Source: Mucilaginibacter sp. Bleaf8 (GTDB lineage Bacteria > Bacteroidota > Bacteroidia > Sphingobacteriales > Sphingobacteriaceae). Taken from it: DNA of 64,000 nucleotides. Below are positions 54,629 through 63,399 of this stretch, piece by piece (position 1 is the first letter of the stretch; every line of letters starts with the position of its first letter). The position numbers and the translations under genes are program-made. The notes beneath the pieces are model-generated. The model saw nothing but the letters and a program-made list of their open reading frames with translations. It searched no databases and was not told where the DNA came from. The stretch is taken from contig NZ_JAHBBK010000008.1 in NCBI RefSeq assembly GCF_018390515.1, positions 1-64,000 of the forward strand, given 5' to 3'.

Positions 54629-55951
54629 TTAAAACAAGCCAAAGGTATCGCGCATCCAGCGGCCTTCATATTCTTTGTAATACACGGCTACCTCGTGCCC
54701 CAAATCACGGAAAATTATCATATGCTTGGGTACGGTAAGGCTGTTGTAAGCGGCATACTCGTTATCTGGCGGCGCCAGGTGGTCAAGCAAACCGATACCC
54801 ATCAGCGTAGGGCATTTAATATTGCTGGCAAAGTTCTTGGTATCAAAGTACGATAGGTTGGCCAATAGCTTATCCATCGTAAGGCCGCGCTGTGTACGGA
54901 TGTAGCGGCTAAAATCTTTGACTGGCCAGGTTACTTTACCGGGCAGGTTTTGCACATCGCACAAAATGGGGTTTTGTGCCGAGCATAGCTTTACGCGATG
55001 ATCAACTCCGGCCGTGGCAATGGATAAAAATCCACCCATACTACCGCCCGATACCATGATGTTGTCATGATCCAGTTCCTCGCGCGAAAAGATGAAATCG
55101 ATCATGCGCACACAATCCATGATGGCGCCGCGCATTACATAGCGGTTTTTATCTTCGAGGTTGTAAAAAATATAATCGTCGCGCAGGGTGCGGATGCGGT
55201 CGCGGCTATTGCCTTGCCCACGTACGTTGAGCACCACGATGGCCAAGTCTTCGTCTGAGCCAAACATTGGTTTCAGGTTCACCTGGTAACCGGGCAAGCC
55301 CAGCAGTACCGGGAATTTTTTGCGGTGGTTCGTAGTTTTGGGAATCGTCATCCACCCACGCACCGTGATGCCGCCCAGCGATTTCATTTCTATGCCGAAC
55401 ACCCGGCGGTTATCGCGTGAGGAGTCGGGATACTCGGTTACTTTAAAATCGGGAGTAACCTTGGCTAATTCATCCTTTGCCTTTTGCCAAAAGGCGTCAA
55501 AATCAGCCGGCTTAGCATGCTCAGAACGGATTTGCTCGGGTGTTACGCCAAACACGCGTTTGATGGTATCATCATAGTCTGACAGGTTAACCATGATATT
55601 GATCTTGTAAAAACCTGCTGCCTGTCGGGGTATAGAGAGATCGATTGAACGCTTGCTTTTTTTGTTAAGCTTTACGCTAACTGAGCTGTTGGTGAGCGGC
55701 TTGCTGCCAATAGACAAAATCTGGTAACTTACGGTGCCCGATTGCGGCATATTATAACGGTTATCCAGATCAACTTTATAATGGATGGCGCTGTTGGCGC
55801 CAAAAATGGCATCCTTCTTTGCCGGTTCGGCAGCTATTACCACTTCCCCTTCATCATCCCCGGTTTGCACCATGCCGTGGGCCTTTTGAGCATTGGTGAT
55901 AAAAACCACCGCAGTAATCAGGAAAAATAGTACCCTGAAGATGTTTTTCAT
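54629..55951 (-). CDS. CE7-type acetyl esterase, paralogue A
   Basis: A 440-residue secreted protein (signal to about 22). An N-terminal beta-sandwich (about 45-140) precedes the CE7/AXE1 catalytic domain with RGQG near 243, GGSMGG nucleophile elbow near 301, Asp in LLDHLAPPDN and His in RDLGHEVAVYY. CE7 enzymes deacetylate xylo-oligosaccharides and cephalosporin C. The second esterase in the operon is a paralogue; the pair may act on different acetyl positions. Cellular location: periplasm. Confidence 0.85.
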   Translation of the reverse strand: MKNIFRVLFFLITAVVFITNAQKAHGMVQTGDDEGEVVIAAEPAKKDAIFGANSAIHYKVDLDNRYNMPQSGTVSYQILSIGSKPLTNSSVSVKLNKKSKRSIDLSIPRQAAGFYKINIMVNLSDYDDTIKRVFGVTPEQIRSEHAKPADFDAFWQKAKDELAKVTPDFKVTEYPDSSRDNRRVFGIEMKSLGGITVRGWMTIPKTTNHRKKFPVLLGLPGYQVNLKPMFGSDEDLAIVVLNVRGQGNSRDRIRTLRDDYIFYNLEDKNRYVMRGAIMDCVRMIDFIFSREELDHDNIMVSGGSMGGFLSIATAGVDHRVKLCSAQNPILCDVQNLPGKVTWPVKDFSRYIRTQRGLTMDKLLANLSYFDTKNFASNIKCPTLMGIGLLDHLAPPDNEYAAYNSLTVPKHMIIFRDLGHEVAVYYKEYEGRWMRDTFGLF

Positions 55952-56070
55952 TAATTAATATATAATTCTATCTGCTTAAAAAGCATGCAGGCATGCTTCA
56001 GCGGGTATATCTACGAATATAGTTTCTTAAAAGTTGCTGCTCTTTTAAAATAAAAAGCAAATATAGCACA

Positions 56071-57420
56071 TCAATTTGGAACCCGCAGCGACTCTTTAAG
56101 CCATAGCAACTGGAACATAAAGTAATCAAAATTCATTTCGTGGGCTTTATCAGGCGCTACACGGAATTCTTTCTGGTAAGTGGTTAATTTGTTGTACATA
56201 CCAAAGCTGCATCTGGGTGGGCAAAACTCATCCAGCAAACCAACGCCCATTAGTACCGGGCAACTTATTTTACTGGCAAAATTTTGCGGATCGTAATAAT
56301 CCCACACGGCCAAAAACTTAGCTTCAGTAAAACTGCCGCGGCGTATTTTTAAATAATCCTGAAAGCGGTTTACCGGCCAGGTAGTTTTAGGGAACGACGT
56401 ACCGATGTGATAAGCATCGTGCATATCGGCATATAGCGGCAACTCGAAGGTACAGGCGGTTACCCGCTTATCCAGCGCTGCTACCACAACAGCCAGCGTG
56501 GCACCCTGGCTACCGCCCAATACGGCGACTTTAGAAGTGTTAAGCCCCAGATCGGCATGCGACATAATGAAGTCCAGTCCGCGGATGCAGTCCATGTATA
56601 CACCGCGATAAATATAGCGGTCGCGGTTTTCGATGTTGGTTACATTGTACCTGTCTGCCTGCGGCGCTACGATATCCCGGCTCATGCCGTTGCCGCGCAC
56701 ATCAATAGCAAACACGGCAAAATCGGGTTTATCAGTTTCAGGTTTCATGGGGATGTTATATCCAGGCAGCTTGTAAATTACCGGCCAGTTTTTACCCTCG
56801 GTAGGTACAGTAAGCCAGCCGCGTATTTTTACATTATCCAGCGAACGCATTTCTACCTTATATACTCTCACGTCGCGGTTCGATTGTTTTACATCTTCGG
56901 TTACCGTATACTCGGGCTTTACTTTGCCTAACTGATCTTTAGCCTTAGCCCAAAAGCTGTCAAAATCGCCCGGCATATGCGATTCGGTAACAATTTTTTC
57001 GGGCGATACTACGGCAACCCTTCTTACAGTATCATCATAATAAGATAAATTAAGGGCGAAGTGCAGGCGGTATACACCCGGCTTTTGCTGCGGTACACGC
57101 ACATTGTACGTACCCGATCCGTTTTTACCTAGGCGTACCGATGTACTGCCCGACCATACTTTTTTCCAATCGTCGGTCAGTAGCTCATAAGTAAGTTTGC
57201 CGTCCTGCCGAACATCATAGGTGCTTTTTACCTTCAGTTTGTAGGCTATGGATCCGTTTTCGCTAAATATAGCGTTCTTGTGTCCCGGCTTAGCTTCCAT
57301 AAATATTTCGCCCTTCGGGTCATCTGCGTCCTCCTGTGCAAAAGCAACACTGCCTGTAGTAAGCAGCAACAGCAGGCAGCCGGCAAACACGAATATATTG
57401 GTCACCCTGTGTAATAACAT
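56071..57420 (-). CDS. CE7-type acetyl esterase, paralogue B
   Basis: A 449-residue secreted CE7 enzyme (signal ends VAFAQ) with an N-terminal beta-sandwich. RGNG replaces the family's RGQG; the nucleophile motif is GGSQGA near 301, and the GVGLLDEFCPP Asp and AHEMN His are present. It is more divergent in the RGQG loop than paralogue A, which may change the acetyl position or the acceptor. It lies 119 bp from paralogue A and 23 bp from the barrel protein gene, in the same operon. Confidence 0.85.
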   Translation of the reverse strand: MLLHRVTNIFVFAGCLLLLLTTGSVAFAQEDADDPKGEIFMEAKPGHKNAIFSENGSIAYKLKVKSTYDVRQDGKLTYELLTDDWKKVWSGSTSVRLGKNGSGTYNVRVPQQKPGVYRLHFALNLSYYDDTVRRVAVVSPEKIVTESHMPGDFDSFWAKAKDQLGKVKPEYTVTEDVKQSNRDVRVYKVEMRSLDNVKIRGWLTVPTEGKNWPVIYKLPGYNIPMKPETDKPDFAVFAIDVRGNGMSRDIVAPQADRYNVTNIENRDRYIYRGVYMDCIRGLDFIMSHADLGLNTSKVAVLGGSQGATLAVVVAALDKRVTACTFELPLYADMHDAYHIGTSFPKTTWPVNRFQDYLKIRRGSFTEAKFLAVWDYYDPQNFASKISCPVLMGVGLLDEFCPPRCSFGMYNKLTTYQKEFRVAPDKAHEMNFDYFMFQLLWLKESLRVPN

Positions 57421-57443
57421 GGTATAACTGATTTAAACTGTAA

Positions 57444-58268
57444 TTAAAATTTATAGATCATGAACAATGAACCGCCCGAACCGATGGAGGCATTGCGGCC
57501 AACCACGGTGTAAAAGGCGCTGGCAAACACAGATACTTTGTTGGTAAACTTGTGCCCGTAACTGGCTGTGGTTTTTACATAATAGCCATCGTAAACCAAG
57601 TTGGGGTTGCCGGTAACAACCAGGTTTTTATTGGAACTGAAAGATGTAACGCCGCCTACATCAAAAGTAAGCTGGTTTTTCTTGCGCTCATCGAGCGGGG
57701 TACCAATGTTTACATCATACACAATTTGGTTTGGCCCCTTATTATCAAAATAACGACGGTATCCGGCTTCCATGTTAAAGTATGAGCTGCTTACAAAAGC
57801 GCCGCTGAACATCAGCTTACCCTCGGCGCCTACTGTGCCATACCCCAGCGGAACACCTGTTTGGTTAACCGAATACAAAGGCGCAATGACAGTGCCTTGC
57901 ACCGACAGGTAGCGCTTGTATTTAAAAGCCGCTATATTATAGCTTAAGCCTACGGTAGCATCGCCCAGGCCCGATTGTGTTTGGCTACCACCTACAAACT
58001 TATTTTCGAGGGTGGTAAAGGGTAAACTAACATACAAATCGGTACGGCGGCTTAAACCGTAACCGGCGGTAACACCGGCCGTAACCGAGCTGAACTGGTT
58101 ACCCGCACCGGTAACTACCTTACGACCGTTTGCATCCCAGTAATTTTTGGAGTAATAAAAGCTGAGCGACGGGACAATGATGTGGCGGTACTTACCTATT
58201 GGCCAGCCGGCATAAGCCTTCGCTGTACATACCAGCAGTAATGCACTTAGTAAGTGTCTTTTTTTCAT
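57444..58268 (-). CDS. Outer-membrane beta-barrel-like protein, paralogue B
   Basis: A 274-residue protein from ATG 58268, which starts a signal peptide (MKKRHLLSALLLVCTAKAYA). The mature protein begins GWPIGKYRHIIVPSLSFYY, matching paralogue A, and has the same YGLSRRTDLYVSLPF and LSVQGTVIAPLY strands. It is probably a porin-like partner of the esterases. A longer frame reaching 58310 overlaps the acyltransferase, but the signal start is better. Confidence 0.7.
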   Translation of the reverse strand: MKKRHLLSALLLVCTAKAYAGWPIGKYRHIIVPSLSFYYSKNYWDANGRKVVTGAGNQFSSVTAGVTAGYGLSRRTDLYVSLPFTTLENKFVGGSQTQSGLGDATVGLSYNIAAFKYKRYLSVQGTVIAPLYSVNQTGVPLGYGTVGAEGKLMFSGAFVSSSYFNMEAGYRRYFDNKGPNQIVYDVNIGTPLDERKKNQLTFDVGGVTSFSSNKNLVVTGNPNLVYDGYYVKTTASYGHKFTNKVSVFASAFYTVVGRNASIGSGGSLFMIYKF

Positions 58269-58302
58269 GTATGATGAAATTGTATAAGCAATAGGTGCGC
58301 TT

Positions 58303-59532
58303 TCAGGCAAGCGGCTGCGCCTCTTTTTTAACCGGTTTGTTGTTCTTAATCAGGAAATCTGATTTGCGGATGTAATGGTTCATCGGCTCTTCAATAGTTT
58401 TGAACAGCAGTATGGATAGCGCATTAAGCAGAATAAACTGCAGTACCAGGTTCACTGTATCATTCTCAAACGGCGAATGCCAGTCTAAACCCTTTGCATC
58501 ATACCATTCAAAAACACGGTCGTTCAACCAGTTCAGTCCATCGTTCAGATAATTGCGGATGTAACCTAAGTGAATAAGATAAAATATATAGGAGCTTTTG
58601 CCCAGCAGTTCTACAAAAGGGTTCGATAAAACTTTTTTCATCACAGTACCTTCGGTTACCAGGCCATAAAAGAACAGTGCAATAGCAATAGCCAGCAGGT
58701 AATTGTTGGTGATAATACCCAGCGGATTGTGCAGGCCGGCGGTCCACCCTTTAGGCACGGGTAATTGCGACATAACGCCTACGCATACAAAAATCAGCAG
58801 AAAACCTATATAGGTGTATTTTAAGTTGTTGGTACGGTTGGTTCCTTTTTTAAGTAAGATGAGGGCCAGTTGTATACCCACAAAAAATTCAAAGCAACGG
58901 CCTAAAAAGGTATGGATCATCATGAAGGTGAAGTTGCCGAAAAAGCCATACCAGTTTACATGACTAAATATAAGCACCAGCAATGCACCTACCCCGGTAA
59001 TAACCAAAGGCTGAATGTAAAACTGTTTATATTTTTTAGCGATCAGAAAAATGAAAGGCGCTGCAAAATAAAAGCACTCCTCCACCGTAAGCGACCAGCC
59101 TTGGGCAATTCCGGTAAACTTTAAATCGTTAAAAAATCCGCGTACAAAAGTAACGTTCATGAGCAGCGCCGTCCAGGCAGAGCTGAGGTTGCCGGTAACG
59201 CTTTTATCGCCCGAATAGCCGTAGTAAACAAATGCGCCCACTGTAAGCAGCAGGTACATAGGGTAAATTCGGGCTACGCGGTTTTTTAAGTATTGCTTAA
59301 ACCAGTCGGTAGTTAAATAAAAGTTATCGTAATACCGGTATGCGATCAGGAAGCCCGAGAGCACGAAGAAAATGGTTACCCCAATGTGGAACTCCTGTAG
59401 AAATCTTTGCACACCATGTGGAAAGTTACCGTCGAATACATAATCGTAATGCGAGATAAATACCAGGTAAGCAGCTAAGGCACGTACACCCGTTAGGGCC
59501 GGTATGTACTTGGGTAAAGCTTTTTGCAACAC
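58303..59532 (-). CDS. Acyltransferase 3 (OafA/YrhL-like) membrane protein
   Basis: 409 residues with about ten transmembrane helices and the family pattern: IPALTGVRALAAYLVFISH, GVTIFFVLSGFLIAYRYYDNF, LKNRVARIYPMYLLLT, GWSLTVEECFYFAAPF. It moves acetyl or similar groups to surface or secreted sugars. The start is GTG at 59532; no ATG fits. It leads an operon with two deacetylases and two barrel proteins, which suggests control of an O-acetylated polysaccharide: either made by the cell or taken from the environment. Confidence 0.87.
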   Translation of the reverse strand: MLQKALPKYIPALTGVRALAAYLVFISHYDYVFDGNFPHGVQRFLQEFHIGVTIFFVLSGFLIAYRYYDNFYLTTDWFKQYLKNRVARIYPMYLLLTVGAFVYYGYSGDKSVTGNLSSAWTALLMNVTFVRGFFNDLKFTGIAQGWSLTVEECFYFAAPFIFLIAKKYKQFYIQPLVITGVGALLVLIFSHVNWYGFFGNFTFMMIHTFLGRCFEFFVGIQLALILLKKGTNRTNNLKYTYIGFLLIFVCVGVMSQLPVPKGWTAGLHNPLGIITNNYLLAIAIALFFYGLVTEGTVMKKVLSNPFVELLGKSSYIFYLIHLGYIRNYLNDGLNWLNDRVFEWYDAKGLDWHSPFENDTVNLVLQFILLNALSILLFKTIEEPMNHYIRKSDFLIKNNKPVKKEAQPLA

Positions 59533-59594
59533 AATAGTTAAATTAAACTGTAACTTAATACCATATTATTTGCAAAGCAAATACCAAAGCTCCG

Positions 59595-60548
59595 TTAAAC
59601 CAAGGCCGAACCTTGAATTACACCGCGGCTCAGTATCTTTTGATCGATATAATGCTGTATTTCCGACTTTTTAAGATTCCAGTTTGGCGCAATCAGCAGT
59701 TCCCAATCCGATATACCAAACAAGCGCTGCACCACTACATCAGGCCGAACCAGCGGCAGCAGCTCACATAAAAACTCAGCATACTCATCCAGTGTAAAAA
59801 GCTTAAATGGCTCGCGCTTATACTTAACGCCCATCACCGAACCTTCTACAATGTGCAGGTGGTGAAATTTCACAAATTTGATCTGTTTAAAACGGTTAAT
59901 CTCGTCGGCATATTTAAGCATCATTTCTTTGGTTTCCCAAGGGAAGCCGAAGATGGTATGCACGCAGATATCCAGTTTACTGTTTTCAGTAAGCTTCAGG
60001 GCGTTTATCAAATCCTCATGGGTACAGCCACGGTTAATCTGGGCCAGGGTATCATTATAAATGGATTCCATACCCATTTCCAGGTCTACGTCAAAGCGGT
60101 CGGTATAGCTTTCCAGCAGAGCTATCTTCTCGGCATCGATACAATCGGGACGTGTACCTACCGAGAGGCCTACAATATCTTCGGTATTGATGCTCAGGGC
60201 CTCATCATACAGCATTTTAAGATAATGTGTTGGCGCATAGGTGTTGGTATTGGGCTGAAAGTAAATAATAAACTTATCGGCCTTGTTACCTTTACGGGCA
60301 CGCTCCATACCCTGTATCACCTGCTCACGCAGGGAAGGGTTATTACGCGATACCGATGGCGTGAATGAATCTACGTTACAGTAGGTACAGCCACCATAGC
60401 CTTTTGAGCCATCGCGGTTTGGACAGGTAAAGCCACCATCCACAATTACTTTAAATACCCTTTGCCCCTCATACTTTTTACGCAGCCATGCTCCGTAATT
60501 GTTATATCCTTTAAATCCTTGTGCAACTGTAGCTTCTGTAACCTGCAT
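59595..60548 (-). CDS. TIGR01212-type radical SAM protein (YhcC-like)
   Basis: A 317-residue radical SAM enzyme starting at ATG 60548. The cluster motif is GGFTCPNRDGSKGYGGCTYCN: Cys at CPN, CxYC, in the extended spacing typical of this family (C-x11-C-x2-C). Conserved stretches include GLSVGTRPDCIDAEKI and HTIFGFPWETKEMMLKYADEIN, and LLIAPNWNLKKSE at the end. The substrate is unknown. A TATCTTTG box at 60555-60562 almost touches the start. Confidence 0.88.
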   Translation of the reverse strand: MQVTEATVAQGFKGYNNYGAWLRKKYEGQRVFKVIVDGGFTCPNRDGSKGYGGCTYCNVDSFTPSVSRNNPSLREQVIQGMERARKGNKADKFIIYFQPNTNTYAPTHYLKMLYDEALSINTEDIVGLSVGTRPDCIDAEKIALLESYTDRFDVDLEMGMESIYNDTLAQINRGCTHEDLINALKLTENSKLDICVHTIFGFPWETKEMMLKYADEINRFKQIKFVKFHHLHIVEGSVMGVKYKREPFKLFTLDEYAEFLCELLPLVRPDVVVQRLFGISDWELLIAPNWNLKKSEIQHYIDQKILSRGVIQGSALV

Positions 60549-60554
60549 ATCCTG

Positions 60555-60562
60555 CAAAGATA
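60555..60562 (-). promoter_or_regulatory. -7 box of the radical SAM gene, near-leaderless
   Basis: TATCTTTG followed by CAGGATATG on the minus strand: the same arrangement as at bamD (TATCTTTGCAGGATG). No TTG was found at -33. Confidence 0.4.
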
Positions 60563-60701
60563 CGATTTTTGCTTTTGGATTTGATTTAGTGCTTTTTAGG
60601 ATTTACAATGGGGTTATAAATGGAGTGGGTTTATTTAATCTTTGGAGTGCTATTCTATAATGCAATGCGTATTGAACATCCATTAGTGGTTATTTACTTC
60701 C

Positions 60702-61148
60702 TTCGTCTGCTCATTGCCGCAGGGGCTACTTACTTTTTCTTGATAAAAAGTAAGCAAAAATCAAGTCATCTCCTCTATGCTTCTTTGCCGCACAAGGCCA
60801 TTGCGCTGCAAAGGCAGGCAGCACCACGGCTGTTTAGCTTTTACCCCTGGTTTCGCACACAGCCCCTTGCTTCTGCAAAAGCTAAAGGCCCTTGCCAACC
60901 GCACAAGGCCAACATGGCTGCCCGCCTTTCATCCGAAGCCGGGAGATGACGGGGAGTTGGAGCGGGAAACAAGAACTTCTCCTCACTCTGTGCACCTCGA
61001 ACCTCACTCCTCAAACGAGCATTGGGCTACTTTCGCACCCGGCCGGGAGTATGGCCTGTAGCGATAGCAGGGATTGCGAAAGATAGGCCTTTTGCTTACT
61101 TTGTGGCTATGACAAAGTAAGTAGCCCCTGCGGCAATGAGCAGACGAA
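60702..61148. mobile_element. MITE-like element with 35-bp perfect terminal inverted repeats
   Basis: The arms at 60702-60736 and 61114-61148 are exact reverse complements over 35 bp (start TTCGTCTGCTCATTGCCGCA). Each arm runs into its own hairpin: CTTACTTTTT/TAAAAAGTAAG beside the left and CTTACTTTGT/ACAAAGTAAG beside the right. The interior (about 380 bp) is GC-richer and shows no coherent ORF: frames at 60620-60949 and neighbours cross the arms and lack any family match. I infer a non-autonomous or structured repeat, probably repeated elsewhere in the genome. Confidence 0.72.
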
Positions 61149-61213
61149 CGCCTGTTCCAGCAGAGGCTATTATTAAATACCAGTAAAAGCTCGAGTAAGC
61201 TAAGCTCACTAAC

Positions 61214-62233
61214 TTACCGCTTCTCAACCCTATCATAAAACCCGCCAAACGAATTCATCTTCACGGCATCTTCCTGGAAGAAATCGCCGGGGAAACCGAG
61301 TGGTATTTTGCTGGCTTCGTCCAGGCGTTGCAGGTGATCGTTGCTTAACACCACATCAATAGATCTCATATTATCATGCAGTTGATCCAGCTTGGTAGCG
61401 CCTACAATAGGTATACAGGAGAAGCCTTGCTGCACCGTCCAGGCCAGGGCCACATGCGATGGGGATACCTGCAACTCGTCTGCAATAGTCACCACCTCGC
61501 GGGTTATGCGCTCGCTATTCTCGTTCAGGCGGTTGCTTTCAGCTTTAATACGGCCTTTATCGCCACGCAGGTATTTACCGGTTAGTGCACCGCCGGCCAA
61601 AGGCGCCCATGGCGTAACCGTCATGCCAAAGTGCTTGGCCATAGGTATCAGTTCGCGCTCGGGTGTGCGTTGCAGTAAACTGTATTCAACCTGCAGGGCT
61701 ATTAACTGGCTCCAGCCCATCAGTTCGGCCAGTGTATTGCCTTTAGCTACCACCCAGGCAGGCGTATCACTAATGGCAGCGTAATTTACTTTGCCTTGGC
61801 GTATCAAATCATCCAATCCGCGCAGTACTTCGTCTATAGGGGTAATGTTATCCCATATGTGCAGGTACAAAACGTCTATAAAATCGGTTTGTAGTCGTTT
61901 AAGGCTTTCTTCCACGCTACGCATCATATTTTTGCGGTTATTGCCTGATGCGTTAGCATTGGTTTGATTATCCTTGAGGGTGTATTTGGTGGCCAGCACA
62001 AAATAATCGCGATCATGGTTCTGCATATACTCACCGATAATCTTTTCGCTGGTACCCAACTTATATACATTGGCCGTATCCAGAAAGTTGCCGCCGGCTT
62101 CGGCAAAGGCATCCATAATTTCAAAGCTGGTTGCCTTGTCGGCTCCCCAGCCGCCCTCGGTACCAAAGCCCATCGTACCCAGGCAAAGCTGTGATACTTT
62201 AAGGCCTGACCGGCCCAGTAATTTGTAATTCAT
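61214..62233 (-). CDS. Aldo/keto reductase
   Basis: A 339-residue NADPH-dependent reductase starting at ATG 62233. The family shows GRSGLKVSQLCLGTMGFG, GGNFLDTANVYKLGTSEKIIGEYM (Asp and Tyr of the tetrad), LATKYTL (Lys) and VLYLHIWD (His). The closing region with IPIVGATKLDQLHDNM binds NADP. It belongs to the Tas/YajO-like group. Substrate unknown. It follows the MITE-like element. Confidence 0.88.
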   Translation of the reverse strand: MNYKLLGRSGLKVSQLCLGTMGFGTEGGWGADKATSFEIMDAFAEAGGNFLDTANVYKLGTSEKIIGEYMQNHDRDYFVLATKYTLKDNQTNANASGNNRKNMMRSVEESLKRLQTDFIDVLYLHIWDNITPIDEVLRGLDDLIRQGKVNYAAISDTPAWVVAKGNTLAELMGWSQLIALQVEYSLLQRTPERELIPMAKHFGMTVTPWAPLAGGALTGKYLRGDKGRIKAESNRLNENSERITREVVTIADELQVSPSHVALAWTVQQGFSCIPIVGATKLDQLHDNMRSIDVVLSNDHLQRLDEASKIPLGFPGDFFQEDAVKMNSFGGFYDRVEKR

Positions 62234-62319
62234 ATACAAGCGGTATTAGTAGTGCAAGTATAACAAAAACCGTAAGCACTGGTTTATACCAGTGAGGTTC
62301 AAAATAGGCCAAAATGCAA

Positions 62320-62346
62320 AAGGGCGATAGAATAACCATCGCCCTT
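62320..62346 (-). terminator. Terminator of the acyl-ACP desaturase gene
   Basis: AAGGGCGAT, 9-base loop, ATCGCCCTT. The minus-strand side continues TTGCATTTT. It lies 26 bp from the stop of the desaturase. Confidence 0.72.
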
Positions 62347-62372
62347 GTAATATGATAAAGTAATACTTTTAA

Positions 62373-63353
62373 TTAACCGTGTATCCAGCTGAACTTATAT
62401 TCCAGCATCGGATTTTTCATACGCTCTGCCACACGCAGTAAACGATTAGGCAATGCCATGATATAATCACGTGCTTTTTCACCAGCTTCGTTAAGCTCGG
62501 TACGGCTTTCCAATTGCCAGTCTTCAATCAATTCTTTCAGAATGTCAACATAGTCAACCGCGGTATAAATACCCAGGCGTTGTGCAGCATCGGTGAAATG
62601 ACCAAAGGTTTGGCCTACTTTTAAGCCTACCTCGCGCAGAAAATGCGCCGGCATTACAATCTTTTTGCGCATCATATCTTCAAAGGCCAGCATAGCCTCA
62701 TTGGCATCTACCTCAAATATTTTACTGATAAAATGCTTATAGGCTTTAGCATGACGGGCCTCATCTGAAGCAATAACACCACACATTTTTGACAGCAGCG
62801 TATCGCCATCCTTTTTAGCTTGTGAAGCTACACGACGGTGTGATACGTTGGTCGCCATCTCCTGGAAAGAAGTGTAAATGAAGTTGCGGTATGGGTCGGT
62901 ACCGGTACCGATATCAAAACCATCGGCAATCAGATACTGGGTTGACACCTCCATGGCACGCATATTTACACGACCCGAAAGGTACAGGTATTTATTCAGC
63001 AAATCGCCGTGGCGGTTTTCTTCGGCAGTCCAGTGGCGGGTCCAGGTCATCCAGCCGCTATGCTGGTCTTTATCCACACCCTCTACCATGGATAACCATG
63101 ACTCGTAAGTAGGCAAAGCCTCCTCGGTAATGGTATCGCCAATCAGAACGGCAACCAAATCATAAGATAAACCTCTGGCACTTTCCTGCAATTCTTTAAT
63201 CTCTGAAAAGAAAGTATCCCGGGTTGAATCAGGCAACAAATCAGACGGCTGCCATATTTGTTCAATAGGCTTCAAAAATTCATGCATCTTTTCGAGCATG
63301 TATTTTTCAATATGTTTCATTACCTCGCGGCGCTTCTCTTCAAAAAATCTCAT
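62373..63353 (-). CDS. Acyl-ACP desaturase (di-iron, stearoyl type)
   Basis: A 326-residue soluble ferritin-like desaturase, which puts a double bond into acyl-ACP with O2 and ferredoxin. The two metal motifs are EENRHGDLLNKYLYLSGRV (near 111) and DEARHAKAYKHFI (near 196), as in plant stearoyl-ACP desaturase and bacterial homologues. The start is ATG 63353, with a TAGCTTTG -7-like box at 63370-63377. It lowers membrane lipid melting point. It is in its own unit. Confidence 0.9.
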   Translation of the reverse strand: MRFFEEKRREVMKHIEKYMLEKMHEFLKPIEQIWQPSDLLPDSTRDTFFSEIKELQESARGLSYDLVAVLIGDTITEEALPTYESWLSMVEGVDKDQHSGWMTWTRHWTAEENRHGDLLNKYLYLSGRVNMRAMEVSTQYLIADGFDIGTGTDPYRNFIYTSFQEMATNVSHRRVASQAKKDGDTLLSKMCGVIASDEARHAKAYKHFISKIFEVDANEAMLAFEDMMRKKIVMPAHFLREVGLKVGQTFGHFTDAAQRLGIYTAVDYVDILKELIEDWQLESRTELNEAGEKARDYIMALPNRLLRVAERMKNPMLEYKFSWIHG

Positions 63354-63399
63354 ATTCGTACTTAGTAGGCAAAGCTAATCATATTTGCCGGGTTAATTG

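Noticed and set aside
59853..60368. 171-codon plus-strand frame inside the radical SAM gene
   Set aside because: Shadow; the radical SAM gene has the CPN...CTYC motif and full length.
60620..61086. Overlapping frames of 64-109 codons in the region before the aldo/keto reductase
   Set aside because: They run through the inverted-repeat arms, overlap one another in different frames, and have repeat-like Pro/His/Ala-rich text without family resemblance.
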